Source of the DNA: Mercenaria mercenaria
Lineage: Eukaryota; Mollusca; Bivalvia; Venerida; Veneridae
Length of the DNA: 64,000 nt
Assembly (NCBI RefSeq): GCF_021730395.1
Contig: NC_069363.1
Coordinates: 54,245,001-54,309,000 of the forward strand
Reading direction: 5' to 3'
Part shown: piece after piece, positions 23,205 to 35,699 of the stretch
How the letters are laid out: every line of letters begins with the position of its first letter
Numbering within the stretch: position 1 is the stretch's first letter
Notes under the pieces: model-generated
Told to the model about the DNA's origin: nothing
The model's input: only the letters and a program-made list of their open reading frames with translations
Databases searched by the model: none
Program-made: the position numbers and the translations under genes

Positions 23205-24680
23205 AATGGTTTTAATCTGGAACAACTTCCATTGCGACTGGCCCGTACCTATGATCAGTCACGGTGTTACCAGTTGGTGCTCCAACTCTTGTAATCTCTG
23301 ATTAGACAAAACTGATGGATTATCCTGCTTAGCTGCGAGTATAGGTTTCATCTTTTCATACATGATGTAATACATATTTTAAACATCTCTATCTGAGCTG
23401 ACACTATGCTGAAAACATAAATAGCTAATAATTGTAAATGCCGCGTCAATGTGCACTCCACTTTTCTCCGCTCAAAGGTTTCCTTCTGTGGACTTCCACA
23501 GTTATATCGCACTCCAGATTTCTTTTTTTTTTTTGAAAGCAGGGAGCAAATTTTGTCTAGACAACATAAAAAATCCCATTGTACATACAGTCGAACTTCG
23601 GATAATTCAAGCGCCACCCTTCGATCAAATTTATCCTCAGGTCCCGGCAGAATCCCTATCGTATAACGTACAATCTTTGATGGCTCGAACTACCGATAAC
23701 TCGAACAAATTTTGCCGGTCCAATTCGAGAGAAAGTTTGACTGTATCCGTAAAACTGACATCACCCTTTATCCATTGATAGAATAAGACATAGTCGAGGG
23801 TATTACGTTAATTTTCTTTAGGCCCCCCCGCCCGCGCCCCCTATCCCTTCATCTCTCTCCTCCCATCCCACACACCCCCCCGATCTCTTCTCATCAAACA
23901 CACACACACAACAACACACACACCACTGTACAGCAAACTAAATCACATTTCATTTCGTCCGGACAACTGTGTCTTTTTTCCCATTATTCTAGCTCGAATG
24001 CACTGTACTGTGCCTAGAATCTGAAATGTGCCCTTCTTGTAATTATGCTGTGTCTTATTTCTTTGCTTGCCGATTATTTAAATAGGAAGAAATCCATTTA
24101 ATATTCTCTGTGTATGTAAAATATTCGTTCTGCTTCTTCTGATATTCCCAAGAATCCTATCTTTTGATTTTTCTTACACCGGATCATCTGCCCCCTTCTC
24201 GCTGGAGTTCCTTGAGTCTCAGTAGCGATTCAGATTTTAAAAATTACTTTAAGTTCCTAGTTTGTTAAATCCAACGATAAATCACAGTTTTGTCGACTCA
24301 GTTTAGATCTTTGCCGTACGAAAAATCTGCTTTAGCTATCATTTCAAGTTCTCTAGATTTAACACGGTTGCCAACCCACGTGACTTTTGGATACCATATA
24401 CGAGAAATCGTTTCGATTCAGGTGGCATTTTGCCTAAATTTTCCTTATTACTTGACAAATTTTCATAAAAAAATGCATCGAAGACAGTAAAATAAGTGCT
24501 TTCCTCCGTACAGAGCGTCTGACATCAGTTCTCAGTACTGTGTAGGAAACGTATACACTTCTGCAGCCAGACATTCACTCAGACACATAAGTAAATCGGA
24601 TTGTATATATATAACGATATCTTGACTGCAAATAATTAAAAAAACAATCTATTTACAATAAATTATTAAACAAATGTACA
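23205..24680. other. No gene; C-rich and (CA)n low-complexity block at 23820-23935
   Basis: A CT/C-rich block and a (CA)n run occupy about 23820-23935. The region 23590-23760 contains CGAACTTCGGATAATTCAAG and similar runs, possibly a diverged repeat. No exon is recognised. Confidence 0.4.
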
Positions 24681-24689
24681 TTTATCAGT

Positions 24690-25600
24690 GCCCGAGACTT
24701 TGGCAGACATGTGTCTACCATTGCTAGCCTGCGGCAGAAGTTTCACAGGACAAGTTGATGATGAGCACAGGCAGCCTCACAGAAGGGTGACAATGTCTGC
24801 ACAGGATGCGCGAATTGTTACAGATCATCTTCGAGATCGTTTCCTGACCGCGACATGCACTGTGAGGGTGGCCAATGGAAGGCATGCTAAACCCGTAAGT
24901 CGACAAACAGTCGCCAGGCGGCTACACGAACAGGGAATAAGAGCTAGCGGCCATTCAGGGGACTTATTCTGACACCGCGCCACCGACAACAGCGAGAGCG
25001 ATGGGCCCGCCACAACTAGCGTATGACAGAGGCTGAGTGGTCAAATGTCCTGTTCATGGACGAGTGTAGGTTTAAATTGTACCACAACGACGGGAAGGAT
25101 GCGAGTGTACAGACATCGAGGTGAAAGTCTGACGCGTGTGTGTTTCAACGAGACCAGCATAGCGCTGGTTCCGTGATGGTATGGGCCAGTGTCGTTACAC
25201 ACCAAGACAGATTTGATAGTTGTTCGCGATAACCTTAATGCAGCTAGATACCAGAAGGGCATCTTGGTCTCTGTCGCAATTCCGCACCTACGAGCAGGTA
25301 GACGTGACATGCAATTGCTGCAAGACAGAGCACCGGTCCATACTGCTCTTTTGACGCAGATATTGCTGCAACAACAGAATGTGCGGCTGCTGCCTTTCCC
25401 GCCTAAGTCATCGGATCTCGGTGTTATTGAGCGCCTTTGGAACGACGAGCAGAACACGAGGGTACGGGGTCGACCAGCAGCCCCTCGTAATCTCCTTGGA
25501 CTGGAAAAGGCCCTTGTGCAGGAATGGAGGAATATTCCCCAATGGGTCATCTGAAACTATGTGCTGTCGATGAGGAAGAGGCATTTGCATGTTGTGGGAG
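24690..25600 (+). mobile_element. Decayed Tc1/mariner-type DNA transposon (transposase remnant)
   Basis: Three frames on the plus strand together match the order of a Tc1-like transposase. At 24790-24970 is a helix-turn-helix-like part (VSRQTVARRLHEQGI). At 25021-25110 is the first catalytic region, VLFMDECRFKLYHNDGK, with Asp at 25059-25061. At 25160-25190 is a SVMVWASV motif. At 25309-25550 are LLQDRAPVHTALLTQ (second Asp, 25324-25326) and PPKSSDLGVIERLWN (third acidic residue), followed by NIPQWVI. Frame changes and stops separate the parts, and the N-terminal DNA-binding region looks incomplete, so it cannot be active. I could not identify terminal inverted repeats. Confidence 0.8.
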
Positions 25601-25660
25601 CCATCGGAGAACACAGGAGGAGAAGTATTAATTACTCGGACGTACAAACTGTTGTTACTT

Positions 25661-26079
25661 TTCACATTTTTAGAATTTTGCGTTATGCCATTTTGAGAAT
25701 TCGGATTTTACAGTGATATTTTTTACTTGTTAAGTTTTATACCTATATAGTTATTAATTGCGATTTAATTACGGGAAAGTGAGTCTAATGTGTTAAATTA
25801 TTTACATTCAAAATTGAACGAAATCCGTTCTCAAATAATCGAATTACATGACATTATATAGGTGCCGGGTTAGAAATGGCCCTAAGTACATAATGTAACC
25901 TACATGTATTGGTAAAATAATGGAATTATCTGATAGTGGGACAATGATATGACGTTCCTTCTTTTCACATTTTAAACAAAGAAATTAAGTGTATTCTGAT
26001 ATTATATTTTTGACCTGTTTAAGTTTTTGGTTACTATTTCATTTCAAGCGGGACCGAACAAAGCCGTCATAATATCAAA
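25661..26079. other. No gene recognised
   Basis: AT-rich flank of the transposon remnant. No inverted terminus could be matched to the other side. Confidence 0.4.
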
Positions 26080-26300
26080 TGAGTCGCGCCATGAGAAAAC
26101 CAACATAGTGGCTTTGCGATCAGCTTGGATCCAGACCAACCTGCGCATTTGCGCAGTCTGGTCAGGATCCATGCTGTTCGCTAATGGTTTCTCTAATGGC
26201 AATAGGCATTGAAAGCGAAACAGCATGGATCCTGACCAGACTGCGCTGGATCCATGCTGGTCGCAAAGCCACTATGTAAATTTTCTCATGGCGCGGCTTA
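26080..26300. mobile_element. Palindromic foldback element P, copy 1
   Basis: Near-perfect inverted repeat with ends TGAGTCGCGCCATGAGAAAA and TTTTCTCATGGCGCGGCTTA. The arms contain GACCAGCATGGATCCAGACC-type sequence around a short unpaired centre (CTAATGGTTTCTCTAATGGC). A direct AA flanks both ends. Open frames across the arms, on both strands, are artefacts of the palindrome. Confidence 0.85.
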
Positions 26301-27055
26301 AATGTATAAAGAGAATTTAATTTTAGCTCATAAGTTTAATATTAGCTCCTGTTAGCCGAATTTCTTGTACAAAGAAGTGATATTTTAGACAATAATGATT
26401 AGAGGAATGCAAATATCTTAATTCAGAATTAAAATGTCATGCTTTCGATTTTAAATGCTTCTAAGGTTTCAAATATGACTTGACAAAAAAATTATAAATG
26501 TTAAAAATGAAAACAAAATAATAAATGCTTATTAGGAAAACTATTCATTACATTTTTTCCTCATATTTTTTCACCTGTTGACATTCCTCCATTTATTTTT
26601 CGCCATGCTTGCACCAATCAATTAAAATGACTTAAAACTTATCGTCGGATAAAAACATTTGATCTATTCCCAAATGAGGCCCTTATGATATGCGGAAAAG
26701 ATATTATCATCATCGACTCATTTATAGGCACATTCGTGAAATCCGATCGATTCGTTAATTTCAGGTAATTTCAGCTTACTGAAGCAGAGACTCTGATCTT
26801 TCCGAGATAGACGAGATGTTATTTCCATCTTCTGGGACATATTAATATTTGGTATTTAGCGTTTGTCATTATGTATCAAGCACTATGTATTTTTGCATTT
26901 AGCATTAAGTATTCTGCAATTAGCATCGAGAATTTGGCATGTAGCACTTGGCAATTAGCATGGTGCATCGGCCTTGCCTGTTTCGTTTTGTTGGGTTTAG
27001 AGTTACATCTGCACAAATGAAGTCATATAAGGACTATGCTAGTTTTTGATGATGG
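26301..27055. other. No gene; degenerate simple repeat near 26875-26965
   Basis: Around 26875-26965 a loose ~8-bp motif (ATTTAGCAT / TTGGCA) recurs. Nothing else is recognised. Confidence 0.4.
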
Positions 27056-27100
27056 AACAAGATCCCTGTTTCTCTTCCAGGCCTTGGCCGGCAACCACCG

Positions 27101-27658
27101 ACCTTCAGCAAGTAAGCTGTTTCGTTTTCACCAGGCATCGGCGGGTATGTAGATGAAACCACTGACCTTCAGCAAGTAAGCTGTTTCGTTTTCACCAGGC
27201 ATCGGCGGGTATGTAGATGGAACCACTGACCTTCAGCAAGTAAGCTGTTTCGTTTTCACCAGGCATTGGCGGGTATGTAGATGGAACCACTGACCTTCAG
27301 CAAGTAAGCTGTTTCGTTTTCACCAGGCATTGGCGGGTATGTAGATGGAACCACCGACCTTCAGCAAGTAAGCTGTTTCGTTTTCACCAGGCATTGGCGG
27401 GTATGTAGATGGAACCACTGACCTTCAGCAAGTAAGCAAGCTGTTTTTTTTCACCAGGCATTGGCGGGTATGTAGATGGAATCACCGACCTTCAGCATGT
27501 AAGCTGTTCCGTTTTCACCAGGTATTGGCGGGTATGTAGATGGCGGGTATGTAGATGGAACCACTGACCTTCAGCAAGTAAGCTGTTTCGTTTTCACCAG
27601 TCATTAGCGGGTATGTAGATGGCGGGTATGTAGTTGGCGGGTATTTAGATGGAACCTT
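27101..27658. repeat. 64-bp tandem repeat (~9 copies)
   Basis: Units of 64 bp begin ACCTTCAGCAAGTAAGCTGT and contain TTCGTTTTCACCAGGCATTG, then GCGGGTATGTAGATGG. The first copies are almost identical. The last ones are interrupted by extra copies of GGCGGGTATGTAGAT. Confidence 0.9.
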
Positions 27659-28473
27659 TCACATATAAAAGAAAACTTACATCCCATGCGATGTTCCGGG
27701 TCAACAGAGGTTAGGGGGAGGTAATTCATAGTCAGCGATAAAAATCATTTGGCCACAGAGATCCCTCCCCGTATAAGTGTATTGTGTGTAATGCCAAATG
27801 CTAATTGCTTTATACTTAATGTCAAAAATTATTGCCAAATGATACTTATGAATAATAAATGTCAAGCGTTAAGATTGAAGGTGAAATTTCCCTACCAGAA
27901 AAACAACAATATGAATATGTTTGTTTTGTTCCTGCGACTCATAGGCTTGAAGCCTCATTGTAATTTATTTGTCATTTTGAGCTATCGTACATGTGAGATT
28001 GTGTTTTAATTTCATAGTACCTCTGTGAAACTCTTTGTCTTTTAAGTACAGTTTACAATCGCTATTCCTTTCATGTAAGATATTTTATATCCAGTATTTA
28101 TCTGACTATTACATTGATTAACAAAAAAAAAAAAAAAAAAAAAAAAAATATATATAAATAAGTGTGTGGATAATGTAAGACGACGACGATAAAATGTTTC
28201 AAAATAAAAAATAAAAAAAATAATGAAGCGAAAACAGAATTTTAAATGCAAGAAATGGAACAGCATTTTTTTTCTGTACTATAGATATTTGCAAATAAGT
28301 GTTTTCTTTCAAGTAAAATTCTTATGCATTGCATTTTCACACATGCACCTACGCACGCACGTACGCATCTGTCTTGTTGATAGAGACACGAATTAAAACC
28401 CTTTCAAAGTAGATTGAACAAAGATTACAAAATCAGGAATGCATTATAACTGATGCCTGACAATATCTACAAC
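27659..28473. other. No gene; poly(A) run at about 28122-28148
   Basis: An A run of about 26 bases followed by TATATATA lies near 28122-28155. No exon is seen. Confidence 0.4.
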
Positions 28474-28710
28474 TGAGTCGCGCCATGGGAAAACCAACAT
28501 AGTGCGTTTGCGACCAGCATGGATCCAGACCAGCCTGCGCATCCGCGCAGTCTGGTCAGGATCCATGCTGTTCGCTTTCAAAGCCTATTGCAATTAGAGA
28601 AACCGTTAGCGACCAGCATGGATCCTGACCAGACTGTGCGGATGCGCAGGCTGGTCTGGATCCATGCTGGTCGCAAACGCACTATGTTGTTTTTCGCATG
28701 GCGCGGCTCA
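28474..28710. mobile_element. Palindromic foldback element P, copy 2
   Basis: 237 bp, with ends TGAGTCGCGCCATGGGAAAA and its complement-like TTTTCGCATGGCGCGGCTCA. The arms pair almost base for base around a ~30-base centre (TTCAAAGCCTATTGCAATTA). A direct AC flanks both ends (28472-28473 and 28711-28712). Confidence 0.9.
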
Positions 28711-29215
28711 ACTAAATCAAAACACATTTACGAGTACATTTACAACATTGCCCCAGAATTCTCGGCGGGATGGCACACACTATTCCATTTTCCATTTGTT
28801 ACTTTACAGCTTTACATTATATCTAATATACTTGGTTCTTAGTTGGCAAAAAACTATTTTCTTCCCAGATCGCAGTGGGAAAAGTGCTTTACATCGACCT
28901 AAATTGTGAAAATGTGACAATATTTCGAGACATTTGTCATACGGTCCTATTCTGTTGATCTCACTTGCAGATTTATGTTTCCAATAAGACCCAGCTGTTG
29001 TAAATAAATAAAACATGTTAAGATCATGCAACAAGAGCATGGCATTCGAAATACTCAGAAAGCACTTATACATAGGTAACTTGAATTGTTAAAACACACT
29101 TACAGCTATTGCATTTTCAATTTCATTAATTATCCAAAGAAAGAAAAGGGTCTATTTCATTTGCGTTCGATTCCACAAAAGGACAATATTTCAGTGAATA
29201 AAGTCACTGAGTCGA
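28711..29215. other. No gene recognised
   Basis: AT-rich sequence with no exon, RNA gene or repeat that I can identify. Confidence 0.4.
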
Positions 29216-29225
29216 TTGTATTTTT

Positions 29226-29450
29226 TTCTACTACTGCTAGTGCTGCTTCTACTGCTACTGCTACTGCTGCTGCTACCGCTGCTGCTAATACTGCTACTGC
29301 TGGTACTGTTACTGCTACTGATGCTTCTGCTACTGCTACTAGTGCCAATTTCACGTTTTTGCTACTGCAGCTACTGCCAATTTCACGTTTTTGCTACAGC
29401 TATTGCTGCTCTGCTACTGCAAATTTTACGTTTTAGCTTCTGCTGCTACT
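29226..29450. repeat. (CTG/CTA)-rich trinucleotide repeat with larger duplicates
   Basis: Imperfect ACTGCT/GCTGCT trinucleotides at 29226-29345 are followed by three copies of a block containing GCCAATTTCACGTTTTTGCT. The trinucleotide phase keeps several frames open, so the Ala- and Leu-rich frames there are not evidence of a gene. Confidence 0.85.
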
Positions 29451-29597
29451 GTCAACTTCATATCGATCATTTATTGGCCTCTTAAGTGATGTGTTACTGT
29501 TCCTCTTAATACTCAGTGCTTGTTTCAATGCCGGCATTAAATCTCCCGCATTGAGTGTACACACATTGAATGTACACTACTTTAGTCAGTATACGTG

Positions 29598-32200
29598 TAT
29601 GGCAGGCCAATTGTCCAATAATTACGTGAACCCAGGTTCACGGTCGAAAACTAGGATTAAGATCAATAAACTAGGTTTTTCGAACGTAAAACAATGTTTT
29701 TCGAATACTAACCTATATTTTCGAGCGAAAACATAGGATAACGCCGTAAACCATGGTTCATGCTCGTAAACACATATGGCAAGCCAATTGTCCAATAATT
29801 ACGTGAACCCTAGTTCACGGTCGAAAAACTAGGATTAACGATCGATAAACTAGGGTTTTCGAACGTAAAACTAGGTTTTTCAAATACTTACCTATATTTT
29901 CGAGCGAAAACATAGGATAACGCCGTGAACCATAGTTCACGCTCGTAAATATAGGTTCACGATTGTAAACCCCAGTTCACGGTCGTAAACATAGGTTCAC
30001 GTTCGTAAACTATGGTTTACGAGCGTGAACCGGGGTTTACGAGCGTAAACATAGGATAACGATCGTAAACATAGGATAACGACCGAAACTCATAGTCCAA
30101 TGGAGAAACCTAGTTTATCAAACGTAAACCATGGTCGATATATTAGGATTATAGAATCAACAATGAATTTCAAGCGTGAACATGGGTTTACGGCCATGAA
30201 CCTATGTTTACGACCGTGAACCATAGTTTACGGACCTGAACCTATATTTTCGAGCGTGAACCTATGTTTACGAACGTGAACTTAGGTTTACGTTCGATAA
30301 ACCAGGTTTTCAAACGTAAAACCAGGTTTTTCAAATACTAACCTATTTTTTTCGAGCGAAAACATAGGATAACGTCGTAAACCATAGTTCACGCTCGTAA
30401 ACGTAGGTTCACGTTCGTAAACCCAAGTTTACGGTCGTAAACATAGGATAACGACCGAAATTTATAGTTCAATCGAGAAACCTAGTTTATCGAACGTAAA
30501 CCATGGTTTACGACTGATATACTAGGATTATGAAATCAACTATCAATTTCGGCCGTAAACCTGTTTACGGTCGTGAACCTATATTTACGAGCGTGAACTT
30601 AGGTTTACGGCCATGAACTACAGTTTACCTTCGTAAAACCGTGTTTATCGATTTGTAACTATATGGCAAGCCAATTGTTCAATAATTACGTGAACCCTAG
30701 TTCACGGTCGAAAAACTAGGATTAACGATCGATAAACTAGGGTTTTCGAACGTAAAACTAGGGTTTTCGAATACTAACCTATATTTTCGAGCGAAAACAT
30801 AGGATAACATCGTGAACCATAGTTCACGCTCGTTAATGTAAACATAGGATAACGATCGTAAACATAGGATAATGACCGAAACTCATAGTTCAATCGAGAA
30901 ACCTAGTTTATCAAACGTAAACCATGGTTTACGGTCGATATATTGGGATTATAGAATCAACAATGAATTTCGGTCGTGAACATAGGTTTACGGCCATGAA
31001 CCTATTTTTACGGACGTGAACCTATGTTTACGACCGTGAACCATAGTTTATGGTCGTGAACCTATATTTTCGAGCGTGAACCTATGTTTACGAACGTGAA
31101 CTTGGGTTTACGAGCGTGAACTTAGGTTTACGTTCGATAAACCAGGTTTTTCAAATACTTACCTATGTTTTCGCTCGAAAAAATCGTAAACCATAGTTCA
31201 CGCTCGTAAACGTAGGTTCGCGTTCGTAAACCCAAGTTTACGGTCGTAAACATAGGATAACGACCGAAATTCATAGTTCAATCGAGAAACCTGGTTTATC
31301 GAACGTAAACCTGGGTTCACGAGCGAATACTATAGTTTACGCCCGGTATCTGATGTTTTCACTCGGAAATATAGGTTAGTATTTGAAAAACCTAGTTTTA
31401 CCTTCGAAAAACCTAGTTTATCGATCGTTAATCCTAGTTTTTCGACCGTGATCCGGAGTTCATGTAATTATTGGACAACTGGCTTGCCATAAACATAGGT
31501 TCACGCTTGTAGACCCAAGTTCACGGTCGTAAACATAGATTCACATTCGTAAACTTTAGATTACGAGCGCGAACCGGGGTTCACGAGCGAAAACATAGGA
31601 TAACGACCGTTAACATAGGATAACGATCGAAATTCATAGTTCATTCGAGGAACCTAGTTTATCAATCGTAAAGCATGGTTTACGGTCGTTATTTTAGGAT
31701 TAAAAAATCAACTATGAATTTCGGGCGTGAACATGGGTTTACGGCGATGAACCTATATTTACGAGCGTGAACCTACGTTTACGAACGTGAACCCCTGTTT
31801 ACGACCGTAAGCCTAGGTTTATGACCGTGAACCATAGTTAACGGACGTGACATGTATGGCAATTGTCCAATAATTCGATAAACTTGATTTCTCGAACAAA
31901 ACTATGATTTTCGGCCGTTATCCTATGTTCACGAGTGTGAACCTATGTTTACGGTCATAAACCCATGTTCATGGTCGTAAACCTAAGTTCGCGGTCGTTA
32001 ACATAGGTTCACGTTCGTAAACTATGGTTTACGCTCGTGAACCCTGGTTTACGCCCGTAAACATAAGCTCACGCTCGCGAACTTAGAATAACGACCGAAA
32101 TTCGTAGTTCAATCGTAAAACCTAGTTTATTGATCGTTAATCCTAGTTTTTCGACCGTGAACCTGGGTTCACGTAATTATTGGACAATTGGCGTGACATA
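29598..32200. mobile_element. Inverted-ended element made of in-register 20-bp units
   Basis: The left end TATGGCAGGCCAATTGTCCA, then ATAATTACGTGAACCCAGG, recurs in reverse complement at the right end (CCTGGGTTCACGTAATTATT, GGACAATTGGCGTGACATA). Internal copies of the same end sequence start at about 29775 and 30661 (forward), end at about 31490 (inverted) and start at about 31855 (forward). The interior consists of 20-bp units of consensus CGNNCGTGAACCTATGTTTA or its complement; for example 30971-31140 holds more than eight units exactly in register. There is no coding capacity. I interpret it as a foldback-type element, or nested copies of one. A clear target duplication is not visible. Confidence 0.7.
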
Positions 32201-34240
32201 TGCGTGCGTACATCCAATAGGGGCAATTTAATGTTGGCGCTTGATTCAAGCGCAGCAATAAAGACAGAACAACGGCCAATACTTGTTCATAATTATAATG
32301 CCTAAGCATTATCTTAAGTAGTTGTTATTTGAGAACATATTAAATTTAATGACAATTTTATTGTACAAAATTAGAAGAGTCCATTTTAGTACTGCTTGAC
32401 TGATCTTAATTAACCTTTGGATTAGAAAATTGAAGACTTTTGTCTCGTAGTTTTAATACCGTATATAATGCTACACCTATGGTAACAAAGTAAATGCAAA
32501 TAAAAAATTAAAGTTTCATGAAAGGGGAATTTGATCCCTTTTTCAATTTCTAGTTTCTTTTTAAGTTAGATAATTATCTTGTAACCGTTACAACACAAAC
32601 ACAAATCAAAATCAGGTACAATAAAAAGTTAGACGTAACACATTCCAGTGAACAATAACATATAAGAAATCAAGCATTTTCAAAACAAACTAATTTTATG
32701 AATGAATGTCAGTTCAGTTGATGTCGCAGTACGTAGATTACTGTACCTGTTATTGCTAAGCACTGAGCAATAACAGCAGAAAACGAAACAGTTACCTATA
32801 CGAACTTCACCCCACTGAAGATACAGTTCTTCATGGTCTTCTTGCTAAATTATTAGTGTCTACTTCTGTAATGAATGAACCTTTGTTGAAATATCATAAA
32901 TCTGAGTACATGTATTTCAACTTGTATCTAACCTGCTCGGTTCAAAATTGTCAATTTTACATAATACATTTTTAAAAAATACACATAATCTGTCAAAACA
33001 ACTCCAGATCTATATTAATATTGCCGGTATTACTGTCGTGTCCTGTTTCAAATAATCTTGAACAATATATAGAAATAATCTCATGCATGTCCATCGGTCT
33101 ATTTTAAATCAAATCAAAGAGCTATAAAATTGTATTTATACTTCTTTGATCCATTCGATGGCATAGCTCTTACGTTTCCTGTTAAAACTATACTTTACTT
33201 TGTCAAACAACCCTATTGTGGTTTAAATCTTATCAGTCTTAAAAAGATACCAAAACAAAAATGTATGGGTCTCAGAGAAACGTTCAGCAGCATCTCATAT
33301 ATGATTCTGGTGTACAACAAGGATCTGTTTTTGTTCCCAGTTTGTTTATTTCGGGTAGAATCTACTTCTTTTACTGATACGACACAAAAGGATTAGTCAG
33401 GAAAGTGGAAACTTTCATGTACTTTTTTTGCAAAAATGGGTTTATTATGAACACTACTTAAATGTAGTGCCAACAAAACTTATTGTCTTAACTGCATGCA
33501 GGAGTATCAATCTCATGACATGTCAAACGTTGCTAAATCATATACCTAAATTCATTATTCATGATAATGTCATGAAAAATGTTACTGAATTTTACATCTA
33601 TGTTATTATTTTTGTTTGTTCGTTACTGTTCATATTGCATACTTTGCTGTTGTTATTCTGTATTTCGTTATTCTCATTGTATGTGTGTTATTAATATTCA
33701 GTGTTTAGTTATTCTTGTTTTAAAACTTGTTATTCATATTTTGTATTTTGTTATCGCATATCTCTTTATTCTTACTGAATGTTTGATATTTATATTCAGT
33801 GTTTCGTTTTTTTGAATGTTATTCATGGCTCCGTTAACTTGTCATGCTGTGGTTGTCATTCAAGTTGTATATCTCGCTATTCTTTATATACCTTCTTCTA
33901 TATTCTACATTTATATTTTGGACTTCCCCCTTTTAGTCGGGGCCCTGTGCTACAAAAACATGAAATTTATTGCCAAGCAGGTAATACAAAAGATAATGAC
34001 TGTCTTGAATAACTATCGCACTTCCTCTCTGCTTGGAGAAACTAACGATTATTTTATTTTACCTTATCGATTTGTGAAAGATGGCGTTCAGTATGGCGGC
34101 AATCCATTTCTATGGTGGTTGATGTCTTTGAATTGAGATCTCAGGTGTTTTAAAGAATGAATTTAAAATGTGTGTTTAATTTTTTGGTCACAAATGAATT
34201 GTCAAATGACTGAATATATTTACAGATAGCAACGTAAATA
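32201..34240. other. No gene recognised
   Basis: AT-rich sequence. The open frames at 33130-34136 encode Leu/Ile/Phe/Tyr-rich strings expected from T-rich DNA and lack splice or domain support. Confidence 0.4.
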
Positions 34241-34394
34241 TGAGCCGCGCCATTGGAAAACCATCATAGTGGCTTTGCGACCAGCATCCGCGCAGTCTGG
34301 TCAGGATCCATGCTGTTCGCTAACGGTGCGCAGTCTGGTCTGAATCCATGCTGGTCGCAAAGCCACTATGTTGGTTTTCTCATGGCGCGGCTCA
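34241..34394. mobile_element. Palindromic foldback element P, copy 3 (internally deleted)
   Basis: 154 bp with intact ends (TGAGCCGCGCCATTGGAAAA and TTTTCTCATGGCGCGGCTCA). Much of one arm and the centre are missing, the loss lying between GACCAGCATC and CGCGCAGTCTGG. TA flanks both ends. Confidence 0.85.
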
Positions 34395-35470
34395 TATGTA
34401 TATTGTATAAGCGTTTCATTTAATTGTTAAATAATGAGTCAATGTCTAAAAGGTTGGTATGATGTTTATTTGTTTTCAGTGTGTGATTGATCTAAGCACG
34501 AATCATGTATATTTCATATACATGTATGCGATTTGTAAAGTATACGCTACTACAATAATGTAAAAGAGTTACCACCCCTTTTCAACACTGTATTCGACGC
34601 TAATACGGAATATATCTTCGGTTTTGATCAGACATATTTTTGCTTAATGGTTTCTTAGTTTCAAATCTAAAAGATACGGACAGAATTTGTGAAAAATGTG
34701 ACCCTTTTTGGACAAACACATATGTCACATTTGAAAATGTGAAAAAAAAAATAGAACCATGCGTGAAACGAGATCTGGGAAAATATAGTCCTGCTTCGCC
34801 CTTTTAATTGCTACAAATAAAATCCTGTAGCACCATTCTTGCTTTTCCTTGTCCGGAGCGTAACTTTTTTGAAATAATTATTAACTTAGTTTAAGCTTGT
34901 TTGTGGTACATACTGGTTCATATACAAAGGTACTGATGGGGGGTTTCATTGAAATTTTCAGGCAATATGAACCCAGTTAAAGGAAGGTCAGAGTACAAGA
35001 ACTATATTACTGCCACAATTTATGTCAGAATTAATTCGCAATTTGTACATTTCTAAAGCAAGCTACATCCCGCAATGCATATTATCACTTCACAACGCGC
35101 TACGGGGAGTGGCAATTGATTCCACCGCTCGTCTTGCATTTTATTTTATCAGTATTATAATTATTAGTTCACTTTAAATGATAATGTATTCTTTTACTGC
35201 CTAGTGTAAATGCCATCACGAAATGCAATGTATTGTTCCGTTCAGGAGCCGACACATGCAATTTCAATACGTAATATAAGCCGCGTCATAATCAAAAGAA
35301 AACAAGAGACTCGCCATTCATAAACACTTACCCGCACAACGTGTAAAATAAATAAAGCGAAAGTTCAATACTCTGGTTTCATTATCCCTGATTATATAGC
35401 AATGAATCCATTTAATTGATGGAAAAAGGCAATTCGCTTCCTTCAATTGCTGTTTGTATCTCTAAAGAGA
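34395..35470. other. No gene recognised
   Basis: No exon, RNA gene or repeat is identified in this stretch. Confidence 0.4.
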
Positions 35471-35699
35471 TCCGATTTCCCTAGGAATTCATTCCAGCGC
35501 CGATCATGCTCTTCATTTACTTAATCAAGTACGCACCTTGCTCACCTGGGACGACTCGATTTGTTTGACTTCATCAAAGATGTGTCCTAGAACCAAATTG
35601 ATACAAAATTGAAACCAAATATACTAATGGTCTGCGAGATTTAATCGGCAGATAAAAAGTAATATCCCAGAGAAAGAGTCGGGATTGTCTCTCAGACGG

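Noticed and set aside
28519-28842. Open frame MDPDQPAHPRSLVRIHAVRF and its relatives at 26044 and 51717
   Set aside because: It lies in the arms of the palindromic element P. The same peptide arises at each copy and reflects the repeat, not a gene.
29086-29436. Ala/Thr- and Leu-rich frames
   Set aside because: Products of the CTG/CTA trinucleotide repeat on both strands.
33130-34136. Several overlapping hydrophobic open frames suggesting a membrane protein
   Set aside because: T-rich DNA yields Phe/Leu/Ile/Tyr strings. The frames overlap one another, with no splice or domain support.
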